This document shows positions 26,741 through 34,408 of a stretch of 64,000 nucleotides of DNA, piece by piece. The translations under genes and the position numbers were made by a program. The notes under the pieces were generated by a model, which saw nothing but the letters and a program-made list of their open reading frames with translations, had not been told where the DNA came from and did no database searches. Source of the stretch: Oleidesulfovibrio sp047973035 (GTDB lineage: Bacteria > Desulfobacterota > Desulfovibrionia > Desulfovibrionales > Desulfovibrionaceae); assembly GCF_047973035.1 (NCBI RefSeq), contig NZ_JBKEBF010000008.1:112250-176249 (forward strand). Direction: 5' to 3'. Numbering within the stretch: the stretch's first letter is position 1; each line of letters starts with the position of its first letter.

Positions 26741-27095
26741 AGCATTGATGGCTGGTTGGAGTTGCTGCGCGCTGTCCGGTTAATTGATGGCCCGGGCCGG
26801 ACTAGTTTGCAGATGTAAGAAAAGTATCCGGCTTGAAGAGCAGGATTTGCACTGTCAGGTGCATTCCGCGGTTATCTGAGGCTTCGGATTGTTTGAAAAA
26901 AAGAGATAATGCAAACCGGAACCGCCGTGTGCCACCTGTCTAAAATATCAGATAGCAGTTTCGCAAGCATGTTTCCGGTTGCGCGGGGCGGGGCAGAGGA
27001 GCTTAGCACTTTGGTTTGCCGCAAGGAGTCGCGGGAAATGCGTACTCACCTTTCATACAAAGCTGGTAGGATGACCCTTTTATCATAACATGAAA
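26741..27095. other. Intergenic region, nothing recognised
   Basis: About 355 bases between the GT2 start and the hairpin behind the TtuA-like gene. It should contain the GT2 promoter. A leftward ORF reaching from 27257 to 27003 overlaps the next gene and looks spurious. No tRNA or small RNA could be supported. Confidence 0.55.
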
Positions 27096-27131
27096 CTCCG
27101 CCCTGCCGGTAAGGTTGCAGGCAGGGCGGAG
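27096..27131 (-). terminator. Terminator after the TtuA-like gene
   Basis: CTCCGCCCTGCC (27096-27107) pairs perfectly with GGCAGGGCGGAG (27120-27131). Leftward it is followed by TTTCATG, a short U-run. It is 8 bases past the stop. Confidence 0.7.
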
Positions 27132-27138
27132 GAGATAC

Positions 27139-28041
27139 TTAATCCTGAGATACTGCTTCGCGAATGCGGCAGACACCGCATACTTCTGCGGAAGTGGGGT
27201 ACCCGCATTTTTCACACGGCTGCAATTCGTCACCGTGGGTTTCTTCGTGCTTGGCAAACACTTCTTTACCGCGCTCCAGAAAGCCTAGGTAAAAATCCAG
27301 CTTGCGGCCGGGCATCTGTTCTTCAAGGTCGGCCCACAGCTTTTTGTACTGTGTAAAGCTTGCGCCTTGCGAGTAGGGGCAGGGCGCATAGTGGTATTCA
27401 ATGCCCTGCAAAAAGCTGTAGTTGGCGGTTTCGAACTCCGACAGACGGTACAGTGGTTTGATTTTGCGCGCAAAACCACCTTCTGCAGGCAGGCCGGGGC
27501 CCTGATCGCTAAGGTAGGCAAGGTCCCATCGCAGGGTGTTGGAGAACAGACGTGCGATTTCGTCATCAAGGTTATGGCCGGTGGCAAGCACCGTATAGCC
27601 TTCATCCAGCGCGGTTTTGTTAAAGAAGTAGCGCTTGATTTTACCGCATGCGGAGCAGATGGGGCGGTTCAAGCGTGCTTTTACGTCGGGAATTGCCAGC
27701 CCTTCTTTTGCCATTTCCTTAACAATCAGCTTGAAGCCGTGCTTTTCGCAAAAGCGCTCGACCACGCCGCGGGCGGCTTCGGAAGAGTTCGGGATGGAAA
27801 GATCAATGTGCAGGCCGGTTACATTGTAGCCAAGCTTGCTGAGCACCAGCATGAGCGCCAGCGAATCCTTGCCGCCGGAAAGGGCAACAAGGATGCGGTC
27901 TTCAAATGTGAGCAGCTTTTGTCTGCGGATGCCCTTTTCTACCTGACGGGTAAAAAACAGGTCGTAGCACTCTTCGCAGAAACCTGCATGATGGCTGGGC
28001 AGCGCTACTGCGGCTGTCGCTTTGCAGCGTTTACATTTCAT
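27139..28041 (-). CDS. TtuA/Ncs6-type tRNA sulfurtransferase (PP-loop ATPase)
   Basis: 300 residues. A PP-loop, SGGKDS (Ser55-Ser60), binds ATP. Zinc fingers sit at both ends: CKRC and CEEC at the N-terminus, CEKC and CGVC at the C-terminus. The central CSACGKIKR and the distant Cys of YHYAPCPYS supply the three cysteines that hold a catalytic [4Fe-4S] cluster in TtuA and TtcA. TtuA and Ncs6 adenylate a uridine of tRNA and insert sulfur carried by a ubiquitin-like protein. The ubiquitin-like gene just upstream, transcribed in the same direction, supports this role. Terminal zinc fingers favour TtuA/Ncs6 over TtcA. Which tRNA position is modified cannot be told. Confidence 0.88.
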   Translation of the reverse strand: MKCKRCKATAAVALPSHHAGFCEECYDLFFTRQVEKGIRRQKLLTFEDRILVALSGGKDSLALMLVLSKLGYNVTGLHIDLSIPNSSEAARGVVERFCEKHGFKLIVKEMAKEGLAIPDVKARLNRPICSACGKIKRYFFNKTALDEGYTVLATGHNLDDEIARLFSNTLRWDLAYLSDQGPGLPAEGGFARKIKPLYRLSEFETANYSFLQGIEYHYAPCPYSQGASFTQYKKLWADLEEQMPGRKLDFYLGFLERGKEVFAKHEETHGDELQPCEKCGYPTSAEVCGVCRIREAVSQD

Positions 28042-28125
28042 GGTGTGTTTTCCTGTAGTTTGTGTTCATGCGGCCCCCCATGATGTGCGGGGATGCCGGA
28101 GCCGTGCCGGAGGCAACAAGCCGTA

Positions 28126-28347
28126 TCAGCCTGCAGAAACCACTGTGCGGACGATTAGTTCGTCGCCGCGGAAAAGCTTGCGGTCGGGGGTAAGCAGCTT
28201 GCCGTCGCGGATGACAAGCACGGTGCCCTTGCGCGCGCCTACTTTGTTCAGCAGCTGATGCACGCTGGTGACGTAGGGCAGCTCAAGCTTTTTGCCGGAA
28301 GGTTGCAGCTCTACGGTTGTGCCGTATTTGTTGCTTTTTTCGGTCAT
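28126..28347 (-). CDS. Ubiquitin-like sulfur carrier (ThiS/MoaD/TtuB type) with unusual C-terminus
   Basis: 73 residues from the ATG at 28347; a longer frame to 28443 is read through intergenic sequence and lacks a better site. The beta-grasp pattern is clear (GTTVELQPSGKKLELPY, SVHQLLNKVG, TVLVIRDGKLLTPDRKLFRGDELIV). Sulfur carriers normally end in Gly-Gly, which is activated and thiocarboxylated; this one ends VVSAG, so only the final Gly is kept. It precedes the TtuA-like gene by about 85 bases in the same direction, as TtuB does with TtuA in function. The odd tail is stated from the sequence; whether it still carries sulfur is open. Confidence 0.82.
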   Translation of the reverse strand: MTEKSNKYGTTVELQPSGKKLELPYVTSVHQLLNKVGARKGTVLVIRDGKLLTPDRKLFRGDELIVRTVVSAG

Positions 28348-28630
28348 ATAAGCCGTTCCGATAGTTGAAGGTGTACACAGCAAAAACGTGTCCGCGGATG
28401 GTATGCGGCCATGTTCTTCGCCTTTACATGTGTGCAGCGCCATGAATACGCTGCGGCAGCTGGCAACATGCCCCGATTGGCGCCTGTTGGCAACGACTGA
28501 CTAAGGAACAGCTTGTTTTTGCAATACGCATGTTGGCAGCGGTGGAACTGCTGCTTTCTAGTAGTGGAATTTTAGTGAGTGATATATTCTGCCGCGTTGG
28601 AATGAGTGAATTGCAAAAGGAGGAGACTGT

Positions 28631-29230
28631 ATGATCAGAAAGTTACTGGGGGCGCTGACATTGGTAATGATTTGGAACATGTCCGCTGCAGCAGGTTCAG
28701 ATTTTGATTTTACCGGAAACCTTACATACCACAATGACATCCACTACTATAAAATTGTTATGCAGAAGGGGGCGGATACACAGCTTTTCACCACCTCGTG
28801 GTTGGGGGCAACTTTGACCCCATGCTGGCAATCTGGACTGCTGACGGTGAGTTGCTGGAGTTTATGGATGATGCATTGTATTCGCGCTCGGTGAAGTCAA
28901 ACGGCGTATCCTACACGTTTGGCAGAAAGGATGTCCGCATACGCGTTGGAGCCGGGGGAATATACGGTGACGCTGAATGCATATTACAATGTGAACAAGT
29001 CGGACTATCTTGCCGATGGTTTTGCTTATGACGGCCAGCCTCCTGTGGAGATTGTCAATTGGGACCAGCAATGGGAAGGCGTGAATCCGGATTTTTACGA
29101 TCTGCACATTGTTAATGTGGACTGGGCAGGGGTGGCACCCACTCCCGCGCCGGAGCCCTCCGCCCTGCTGTTGCTGGCGGTCGGCCTTGGCGGGCTGGCC
29201 TTTTATGGCCGTCGTAACTCTGCCGTATAA
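28631..29230 (+). pseudogene. PEP-CTERM sorted protein, broken by two compensating frameshifts
   Basis: The N-terminal frame (from 28631) has a signal peptide and starts a secreted domain but stops at 28894. The middle (about 28809-28953) continues sensibly one frame away, and the end returns to the original frame with the sorting tail APEPSALLLL, a membrane segment and basic GRRNS. The breaks fall at GGGGG runs at 28804-28808 (one G too few) and 28954-28958 (one G too many). The net length, 600 bases, is unchanged and would encode 199 residues. Exosortase normally processes such tails; none is in this window. AAAGGAGGAG precedes the ATG. Sequence error, true pseudogene or phase-variable gene are all possible. 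Confidence 0.8.
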
Positions 29231-29252
29231 CAGATTGTAACGTTAACTTGAT

Positions 29253-29286
29253 AAAAACGCCCTGAGAGATCGGGGCGTTTTTTTAT
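29253..29286 (+). terminator. Terminator after the PEP-CTERM gene
   Basis: AAAAACGCCC (29253-29262) pairs with GGGCGTTTTT (29273-29282) and a T-run continues. It lies 22 bases past the stop. Confidence 0.9.
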
Positions 29287-29431
29287 ACTTTGTTGCAGGA
29301 GACGTTGCCTGTTATGTAGATGATGGTGTATTTTTGTACTGAAAATATTTTACGCGACACTGGCTCACGCATAGCCCGCTGCAGCGGCACGTTGGTTGCC
29401 CGTAGCGGGGCGGGGCAGAAAAGGAGGCATC

Positions 29432-29800
29432 ATGCCTGCGAAAACGATACTAGTGGTAGATGACGAAAAGCACATCAGGATGCTGTATAAAGAAGAGCTG
29501 GAAGCAGAAGGGTACGCCGTTGTCACCTCTGACGGGCAGGAGCCTATTATGGAGGTCATCGCGCGGGAACAGCCTAATCTGGTGATTCTTGATATCAAGC
29601 TTGCGCCGGATGTCTCCGGCCTTGATCTGCTGCAGCAGATACGCAGCCATAACCATGATCTGCCTGTGATTCTGAGTACCGCGTACGACAGCTTTCAGCA
29701 CGATCTGAAGTCGATTGCTGCTGACTACTATGTGGTGAAATCCGTGGATCAGGAAGAACTGAAGAATAAGGTAGCGCTGGCGCTGGCAAAAACAGAGTAG
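29432..29800 (+). CDS. Stand-alone response regulator receiver protein
   Basis: 122 residues from the ATG at 29432, which follows AAGGAGG by a good spacing. It is a single CheY-like receiver: VVDDEKH acidic pair, phospho-acceptor Asp54 in VILDIKL, Thr/Ser in STAYDS and the conserved Lys of VVKSVD. No output domain is present, so it should act by protein contact, like CheY or a phosphorelay step. The loop after the phospho-acceptor is longer than usual (KLAPDVSGLDLL). It has its own terminators on both sides, with no kinase gene adjacent; the partner is unknown. Confidence 0.92.
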   Translation: MPAKTILVVDDEKHIRMLYKEELEAEGYAVVTSDGQEPIMEVIAREQPNLVILDIKLAPDVSGLDLLQQIRSHNHDLPVILSTAYDSFQHDLKSIAADYYVVKSVDQEELKNKVALALAKTE

Positions 29801-29822
29801 CTGTACCTGACCCGTTTTACTT

Positions 29823-29856
29823 CAGACTGCCGGCCAAAGGGTGGCAGGTCTTTTTG
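29823..29856 (+). terminator. Terminator after the receiver gene
   Basis: AGACTGCC pairs with GGCAGGTCT with one bulged base, followed by TTTTT. It lies about 25 bases past the stop. Confidence 0.7.
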
Positions 29857-29866
29857 TATATCGCGT

Positions 29867-29906
29867 AAAAACGCCCGCAGCCGTATATCCTGTTGCGGGC
29901 GTTTTT
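29867..29906. terminator. Second, symmetric terminator
   Basis: AAAAACGCCCGCA (29867-29879) pairs perfectly with TGCGGGCGTTTTT (29894-29906). Flanking A and T runs make it usable in both directions. It backs up the weaker hairpin just before it. Confidence 0.85.
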
Positions 29907-30186
29907 GCGCTGTTTGCACGTGATTATAGCGGATTGGAGGGCAGGAGATGCAGGTTGAAACTCTGTGATGCAGCGTGTGTGGTTTGTGTATGCTTTTGGC
30001 GCAGGGACTTAGCCCTTAACACATGAACTGCATTGCAGAAGCAGCCCTGCTTGTCCGGCTCTTCAAAATTATGGCTTCTTCACAGCATGACATGCCGGAA
30101 TGACAAGGCGCTGTGGCAATTCTTTACACTGTGTAAGTGGCGTTTTTCTTGCTCTCCCTGCGTCTTCGTGGTAGCCGCAAGACGCT

Positions 30187-30858
30187 ATGTTTGACATTGA
30201 TTTTGCACAAAGTGTACAGCGCATCACCGTGGCATTCGTCCCCATGATGCTTGGCATGGTCTGCCATGAGGTTGCTCATGGCTGGGCTGCATGGCGTCTG
30301 GGCGATCCCACTGCCAAGTCGCAGGGGCGTCTTACGCTTAATCCCGCGGTACATCTCGACCCGATGGGGTCGCTTATGTTTGTGCTCACTGCACTTACCA
30401 GCCCGTTTGTTCTTGGCTGGGCAAAGCCTGTGCCTGTAAATGCCCGTTGGTTCCGCAACCCTTCAAAGGGCATGATGCTGGTTTCTTTTGCCGGCCCGCT
30501 GACCAACTTTGTACTGGCAATCTGCTTTGCCTTGTTTGCAAAGGTGCTGACAGTGCTTCCGCCCGCCCTGCAACAGGGCACTGTGTTTGAATTTTTCATC
30601 AACATGGCTGCCATCGGCGTATGGATTAACTTTACGCTGGGCTGGTTTAACCTGATTCCCATCCCGCCGCTGGACGGCAGTCATATTCTTGCGGGAATGC
30701 TGCCACCAAAAATGGCGTGGCAGTATCATCAGGTAGGCCGTTACGGCATTATTATCGTAATTATTCTGCTTACAAGCGGTATGCTGGGGCGTGTTCTGTG
30801 GCCGCTGGTGGATGGCTCCGCCAGAGTGGTTCTGAGTATGTTCGGGCTTGCCGGCTGA
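30187..30858 (+). CDS. Site-2 protease family (M50) membrane metalloprotease
   Basis: 223 residues with about six membrane spans. The zinc site HEVAH (His27-His31) lies in the first span group and the third ligand motif NLIPIPPLDGSH lies near residue 160. This short form without PDZ or CBS domains matches the S2P family seen in many bacteria (YwhC-like). Such enzymes cut membrane proteins inside the bilayer, often to release regulators; the target here is unknown. No strong ribosome binding site precedes the ATG. trpS begins 26 bases after the stop and may be cotranscribed. Confidence 0.9.
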   Translation: MFDIDFAQSVQRITVAFVPMMLGMVCHEVAHGWAAWRLGDPTAKSQGRLTLNPAVHLDPMGSLMFVLTALTSPFVLGWAKPVPVNARWFRNPSKGMMLVSFAGPLTNFVLAICFALFAKVLTVLPPALQQGTVFEFFINMAAIGVWINFTLGWFNLIPIPPLDGSHILAGMLPPKMAWQYHQVGRYGIIIVIILLTSGMLGRVLWPLVDGSARVVLSMFGLAG

Positions 30859-30884
30859 TTATCTTATCTGGAGGAACACTGACA

Positions 30885-31874
30885 ATGAGCACTAATCGCA
30901 CTGTTTCGGGCATGCGTCCTACTGGCGCACTGCACCTTGGCCACTATTTCGGCGTGCTGAAGAACTGGGTAGAAATGCAGCACGAAATGGAATCGTTCTT
31001 TTTTGTGGCCGACTGGCACGCCCTGACAAGCGACTTTGCCGACCCCTCCCGCATTAAAGAATTTGTTCCCCAGCTGGTGATGGACTGGGTTGCTTCCGGC
31101 CTTGATCCGCAGAAGTGTACTATTTTCCAGCAGTCTCAGGTGAAGCAGCATGCCGAACTGCATCTTTTGCTTTCCATGATTACCCCCCTTGGCTGGCTTG
31201 AACGCTGTCCCACGTATAAAGAACAGCAACAACAGATTACCAACAAGGATCTGGGTAACTACGGTTTTCTCGGCTACCCTGTGCTGATGGCGTCGGATAT
31301 CCTTATCTACCGTCCGCAGTGGGTACCTGTGGGGCAGGATCAGTTGCCCCACCTTGAAATGACGCGCGAAATCTGCCGCCGCTTCAATCATTTCTACGGC
31401 GATTATCTGGTTGAGCCGCAGGCAAAGCTGACTCCTGCCGCCAAGTGCCCCGGCCTTGACGGACGCAAAATGTCCAAGAGCTACGGCAACGCCATTCACC
31501 TCGGGGATTCTATGGAAGAAATCACCCCCAAAGTGCGCGGTATGAAGACGGATGAAAACCGCCTGCGCCGTAATGATCCGGGCAACCCCGAAGTCTGCAA
31601 CCTGTTCCCCTACCATGAGCTGATGACAGATGCGGACAAGCAGGCAGAAATCCGTCAGGGCTGTTCTTCTGCATCGCTGGGTTGTGTGGATTGTAAAAAG
31701 ATTCTGCTCGAAAGCCTTGAGCGTTTCCTGACTCCCATCCATGAACGTCGCAGAGAGCTTGAAAGTCGTCCTGATACTGTTCAGGACATCCTGCGCGACG
31801 GTAATGCACGGGCCAGAGAAGAAGCTGAGCGCACCATGGAAGGCGTGCGCCAGCGGCTAAGCTTTGACTTTTAA
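30885..31874 (+). CDS. trpS: Tryptophanyl-tRNA synthetase
   Basis: 329 residues from the ATG at 30885, preceded by GGAGG at 30870-30874; the frame is open further upstream but overlaps the M50 gene. Class I signatures are GALHLGHYFG (HIGH) and GRKMSKSYGN (KMSKS). The length matches bacterial TrpRS. It charges tRNA-Trp in the cytoplasm. It lies 26 bases after the protease gene and is closed by a strong terminator, so no link to a trp biosynthesis operon is visible. No T-box or other leader element was seen. Confidence 0.96.
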   Translation: MSTNRTVSGMRPTGALHLGHYFGVLKNWVEMQHEMESFFFVADWHALTSDFADPSRIKEFVPQLVMDWVASGLDPQKCTIFQQSQVKQHAELHLLLSMITPLGWLERCPTYKEQQQQITNKDLGNYGFLGYPVLMASDILIYRPQWVPVGQDQLPHLEMTREICRRFNHFYGDYLVEPQAKLTPAAKCPGLDGRKMSKSYGNAIHLGDSMEEITPKVRGMKTDENRLRRNDPGNPEVCNLFPYHELMTDADKQAEIRQGCSSASLGCVDCKKILLESLERFLTPIHERRRELESRPDTVQDILRDGNARAREEAERTMEGVRQRLSFDF

Positions 31875-31890
31875 TTGAACGACAATAACA

Positions 31891-31925
31891 GGCGAGCGCA
31901 CTATGTGCGCTCGCCGCTTTTTATA
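31891..31925 (+). terminator. Terminator after trpS
   Basis: GGCGAGCGCAC (31891-31901) pairs with GTGCGCTCGCC (31905-31915), loop TAT, followed by GCTTTTTAT. Confidence 0.9.
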
Positions 31926-31936
31926 CAGGAGCCGTC

Positions 31937-32719
31937 ATGACCGCGCAGCATAACGATGTCGATACTACTCAGGAATTTCTGGACAGCATGCCGGAACTGA
32001 AGCAGGGCGAAAAATTTCAGTTTGCCTGCCATCCCGGGGTGGCCTGCTTCAATGCCTGCTGTTCTGACCTCCGGATGCCGTTGTCGCCTTATGACGTGCT
32101 GCAGCTTAGGCAGGAAACAGGGCAGGGCAGCGAAGGTTTCATCAAGGCGTTCACCCGTGTTGAAACCTACCCCAATACCAACTTTCCCATCCTGTACATG
32201 AAAATGACAGACGGCCCCGCACGGACCTGTCCTTTTGTGTCGCAGGCAGGCTGTCAGGTATATCCCCACCGTTCTGCGGCGTGCCGTACATACCCGCTCG
32301 GCCGTGCTACCCGCGTGGATAACGGCGAGCTTGTGGAACAGTATTTCATTATTGCAGAACAGCACTGTCATGGCTTTTCGGAAGAACCGGTATGGACCAG
32401 CGCAGAGTGGCTGCAGGATCAGGAGTTGATACCGTACAACCATTTTGGCGACCGCTATACCAGACTGATGGCCCGTGCTATTGAAAAAGAAATGGTGCTG
32501 TCGCAGAAACAGCTTACCTTGTGTCTGCTGGCATTGTACGAGCTGGACCGCTTTGGCGATTTTATTCAGGGTGTGAACCTGTTTGCACGGCTGAATGTTC
32601 CGGAAGAAGAGCAGCAACGCATTCTGGAAAATGAAGAAGCTCGTCTTTCATTCGGTCTGGACTGGGTGGAGCTGGTGCTCTTTGGCGATAATGAACGTTT
32701 GCAGGTGGTAAACCCGTAA
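31937..32719 (+). CDS. YkgJ-family cysteine cluster protein (CxxxxxCC type)
   Basis: 260 residues, soluble. The N-terminal half has the Cys pattern of the YkgJ/UPF0153 zinc- or iron-chelating family: FACHPGVACFNACCSD, then RTCPFVSQAGCQVYPHRSAACRTYP, and a final Cys in QHCHGF. The C-terminal half is helical and unassigned. AGGAG precedes the ATG. Members are thought to bind metal; biochemical function is not settled. Its stop overlaps the start of the heptose adenylyltransferase gene by one base (TAATG), so the two are translationally coupled. The functional link between the pair is not evident. Confidence 0.85.
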   Translation: MTAQHNDVDTTQEFLDSMPELKQGEKFQFACHPGVACFNACCSDLRMPLSPYDVLQLRQETGQGSEGFIKAFTRVETYPNTNFPILYMKMTDGPARTCPFVSQAGCQVYPHRSAACRTYPLGRATRVDNGELVEQYFIIAEQHCHGFSEEPVWTSAEWLQDQELIPYNHFGDRYTRLMARAIEKEMVLSQKQLTLCLLALYELDRFGDFIQGVNLFARLNVPEEEQQRILENEEARLSFGLDWVELVLFGDNERLQVVNP

Positions 32720-33228
32720 TGAGTACCCCTTGTGTACCGTCTGTTCCTGCGCACCCGAAGGTGGTGACTCTGGATGAACTGCTGGCTCAATTGAAAGACC
32801 GGCAGGGCGAGCGAGTGGTCTTTACCAACGGTTGTTACGACATACTGCACCCGGGGCATGTAGACCTGCTGGCTCGTGCCCGTGCCGAAGGCGATCTGCT
32901 GGTGCTGGGACTGAACAGTGACGACTCTGTCCGCAGATTGGGTAAAGGTGCCGACAGGCCTGTAAATACCTATGCTGTACGTGCGTATGTTGCTGCACAC
33001 CTGCAAAGCGTGGATTATGTGGCCATGTTTGAAGAAGACACCCCGTATAATCTTATCAAAGCCATCCGGCCTCAGGTGCTTGTGAAGGGCGGAGACTGGA
33101 GCGTTGACCGGATTGTGGGACGTGATGTTGTTGAGGCAGGTGGCGGCAGGGTTCTTTCTTTGCCGTTGTTGCAGGGGTTTTCTACTACGAGGCTTATAGA
33201 GAAAATTCAAAATTCAGCTGTGTTGTAA
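32719..33228 (+). CDS. rfaE2: D-glycero-beta-D-manno-heptose 1-phosphate adenylyltransferase
   Basis: 169 residues, the size of the stand-alone C-terminal domain of HldE (RfaE2/HldC). The nucleotidyltransferase motif FTNGCYDILHPGHVDLL carries HxGH. KGGDW and the terminal LQGFSTTRLIEKI are diagnostic of the heptose subgroup. It makes ADP-heptose from heptose 1-phosphate for the lipopolysaccharide inner core. The kinase half is not adjacent, so this organism has the split arrangement. The start overlaps the upstream stop in TAATG, and a terminator follows about 22 bases after the stop. Confidence 0.93.
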   Translation: MSTPCVPSVPAHPKVVTLDELLAQLKDRQGERVVFTNGCYDILHPGHVDLLARARAEGDLLVLGLNSDDSVRRLGKGADRPVNTYAVRAYVAAHLQSVDYVAMFEEDTPYNLIKAIRPQVLVKGGDWSVDRIVGRDVVEAGGGRVLSLPLLQGFSTTRLIEKIQNSAVL

Positions 33229-33250
33229 GAATACAAAGCTATATGCTGTT

Positions 33251-33283
33251 AAGCGGTGCATGAAAGTGCGCCGCTTTTTTTAT
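33251..33283 (+). terminator. Terminator after the heptose adenylyltransferase gene
   Basis: AAGCGG (33251-33256) pairs with CCGCTT (33271-33276), with extra inner G-C pairs, followed by seven T. Confidence 0.85.
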
Positions 33284-33848
33284 GGTCCGCTTTTGTGTGA
33301 AAAAGGACAAATAGTATTCTTAATAAATGTAAAAGTATGAAATATAGTTGTATTGGCTGTAAACAGTAATAGCTGCTTTTATCTTGCTGTGTTGCTTCGT
33401 ACTCCTTATAGTTGCTACTAACTAGTTTAAAATAAATGTTAAAAAGCTCTGTGCCATACGGGGAAAGTCTTTGCACATTTTCTACTGGTAAGTGTAAGCT
33501 TGTATTCCTTTTGGTAATAGTTTTTGATTGCAAAATGATGGAGAAGCTTCCAGCAGGGTTGTATATTCCTGCTGTGTATCTCTGACGATGTAACCTGTTA
33601 TATTGTCTATGCTATAAGTTGTATGTGTAAATTATTGTGCTATAACGTAGTTGCATATTCAAAAAAGCTTTTTTCCGATAACATGCTGAAACATAATGTT
33701 TTTAAAAGATAGCAATGCTGGTACGTCAGTCTTTACTGACATGCGGCAAAGTAATGCAGCTACAGTCAACAATAGATTGACACTATGGGCTATTGTTGTG
33801 GTATGTATAAGAGAGTTTTTTCACAATCTGTAACAGCGCGAGGTGTCT
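33284..33848. other. Long A/T-rich region upstream of nrfHA
   Basis: About 565 bases, markedly A/T-rich compared with the rest of the window outside the island. A leftward ORF (33533-33249) is low-complexity and runs through the terminator, so it is not called. Inverted repeats occur at 33551-33574 (CAGCAGG / CCTGCTG), 33661-33674 (AAAAAAGCTTTTTT), 33725-33740 (GTCAGT / ACTGAC) and 33767-33798. It most likely holds the promoter and control sites of nrfHA. Confidence 0.6.
33767..33810 (+). promoter_or_regulatory. Candidate nrfHA promoter with overlapping operator
   Basis: TTGACA at 33777-33782 is a perfect -35; the best -10 candidates are GTATGT or TATGTA at 33801-33807 with an 18-19 base spacer. 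A 9-bp inverted repeat, CAACAATAG (33767-33775) and CTATTGTTG (33790-33798), spans the -35 and spacer, and GTCAA / TTGAC forms a smaller repeat within. The placement suits a repressor or a redox- or nitrite-responsive regulator. The protein is not identified. Confidence 0.45.
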
Positions 33849-34388
33849 ATGAACTCAGCATCGGCCTTGCGGTACTGTGCTTTGGCAGCACTGACAGTTG
33901 CGGTGGTAATGGGGGTATATCTGGCCAAGGAATCCAAGGCCACATCATACCTCTCCAGCGAAGCCACAGCCTGCATTAACTGCCATGTCATGGAGAGTTA
34001 CTACTCTACATGGATGCATAGTTCGCACGCCCAGCGCGCAAAATGCGTGGACTGCCATCTGCCGGTAGAAAACTACATCGACAAGTACGCGTCCAAGGCC
34101 CGCGACGGGTGGAACCACTCTGTTGCTTTTACATTCAATACATACGGTAAACGCATCATGATAAGTGATGACGGCGCCAGAAGGGTTCAGGAAAACTGCA
34201 TTCATTGCCATTCAAGTTTTGCAAAGCCGATTATTAAAAACGTGGATCGCCAGCACGCTTTTGATAGCAGCACCTTAGGTGACAGGAAATGCTGGGACTG
34301 TCATCGCATGGTACCGCACGGCAAAGTACGCAGCATTAACGCCACTCCCAATAGTCTTGCTGTAAAGCAGGCGCTGCAGAAGCTTTAG
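33849..34388 (+). CDS. nrfH: Cytochrome c nitrite reductase, membrane tetraheme subunit NrfH
   Basis: 179 residues from the ATG at 33849, with GAGG just upstream (an in-frame GTG two codons earlier is less likely). One N-terminal membrane anchor is followed by four CxxCH haem motifs: CINCH (42-46), CVDCH, CIHCH and CWDCH. This is the NapC/NirT-family quinol dehydrogenase that passes electrons from menaquinol to NrfA on the periplasmic side. It is 20 bases upstream of nrfA, the arrangement known from Desulfovibrio. No nrfBCD or maturation genes are next to it. Confidence 0.96.
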   Translation: MNSASALRYCALAALTVAVVMGVYLAKESKATSYLSSEATACINCHVMESYYSTWMHSSHAQRAKCVDCHLPVENYIDKYASKARDGWNHSVAFTFNTYGKRIMISDDGARRVQENCIHCHSSFAKPIIKNVDRQHAFDSSTLGDRKCWDCHRMVPHGKVRSINATPNSLAVKQALQKL

Positions 34389-34408
34389 TCCAACAGAGAG
34401 GAGTCACA

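Noticed and set aside
28560..28600. Sigma-54 promoter in front of the PEP-CTERM gene
   Set aside because: The GG and GC doublets are not at the required 10-base spacing.
33249..33533. Leftward ORF in the A/T-rich region upstream of nrfH
   Set aside because: Runs through the terminator of the heptose adenylyltransferase gene and has low-complexity composition.
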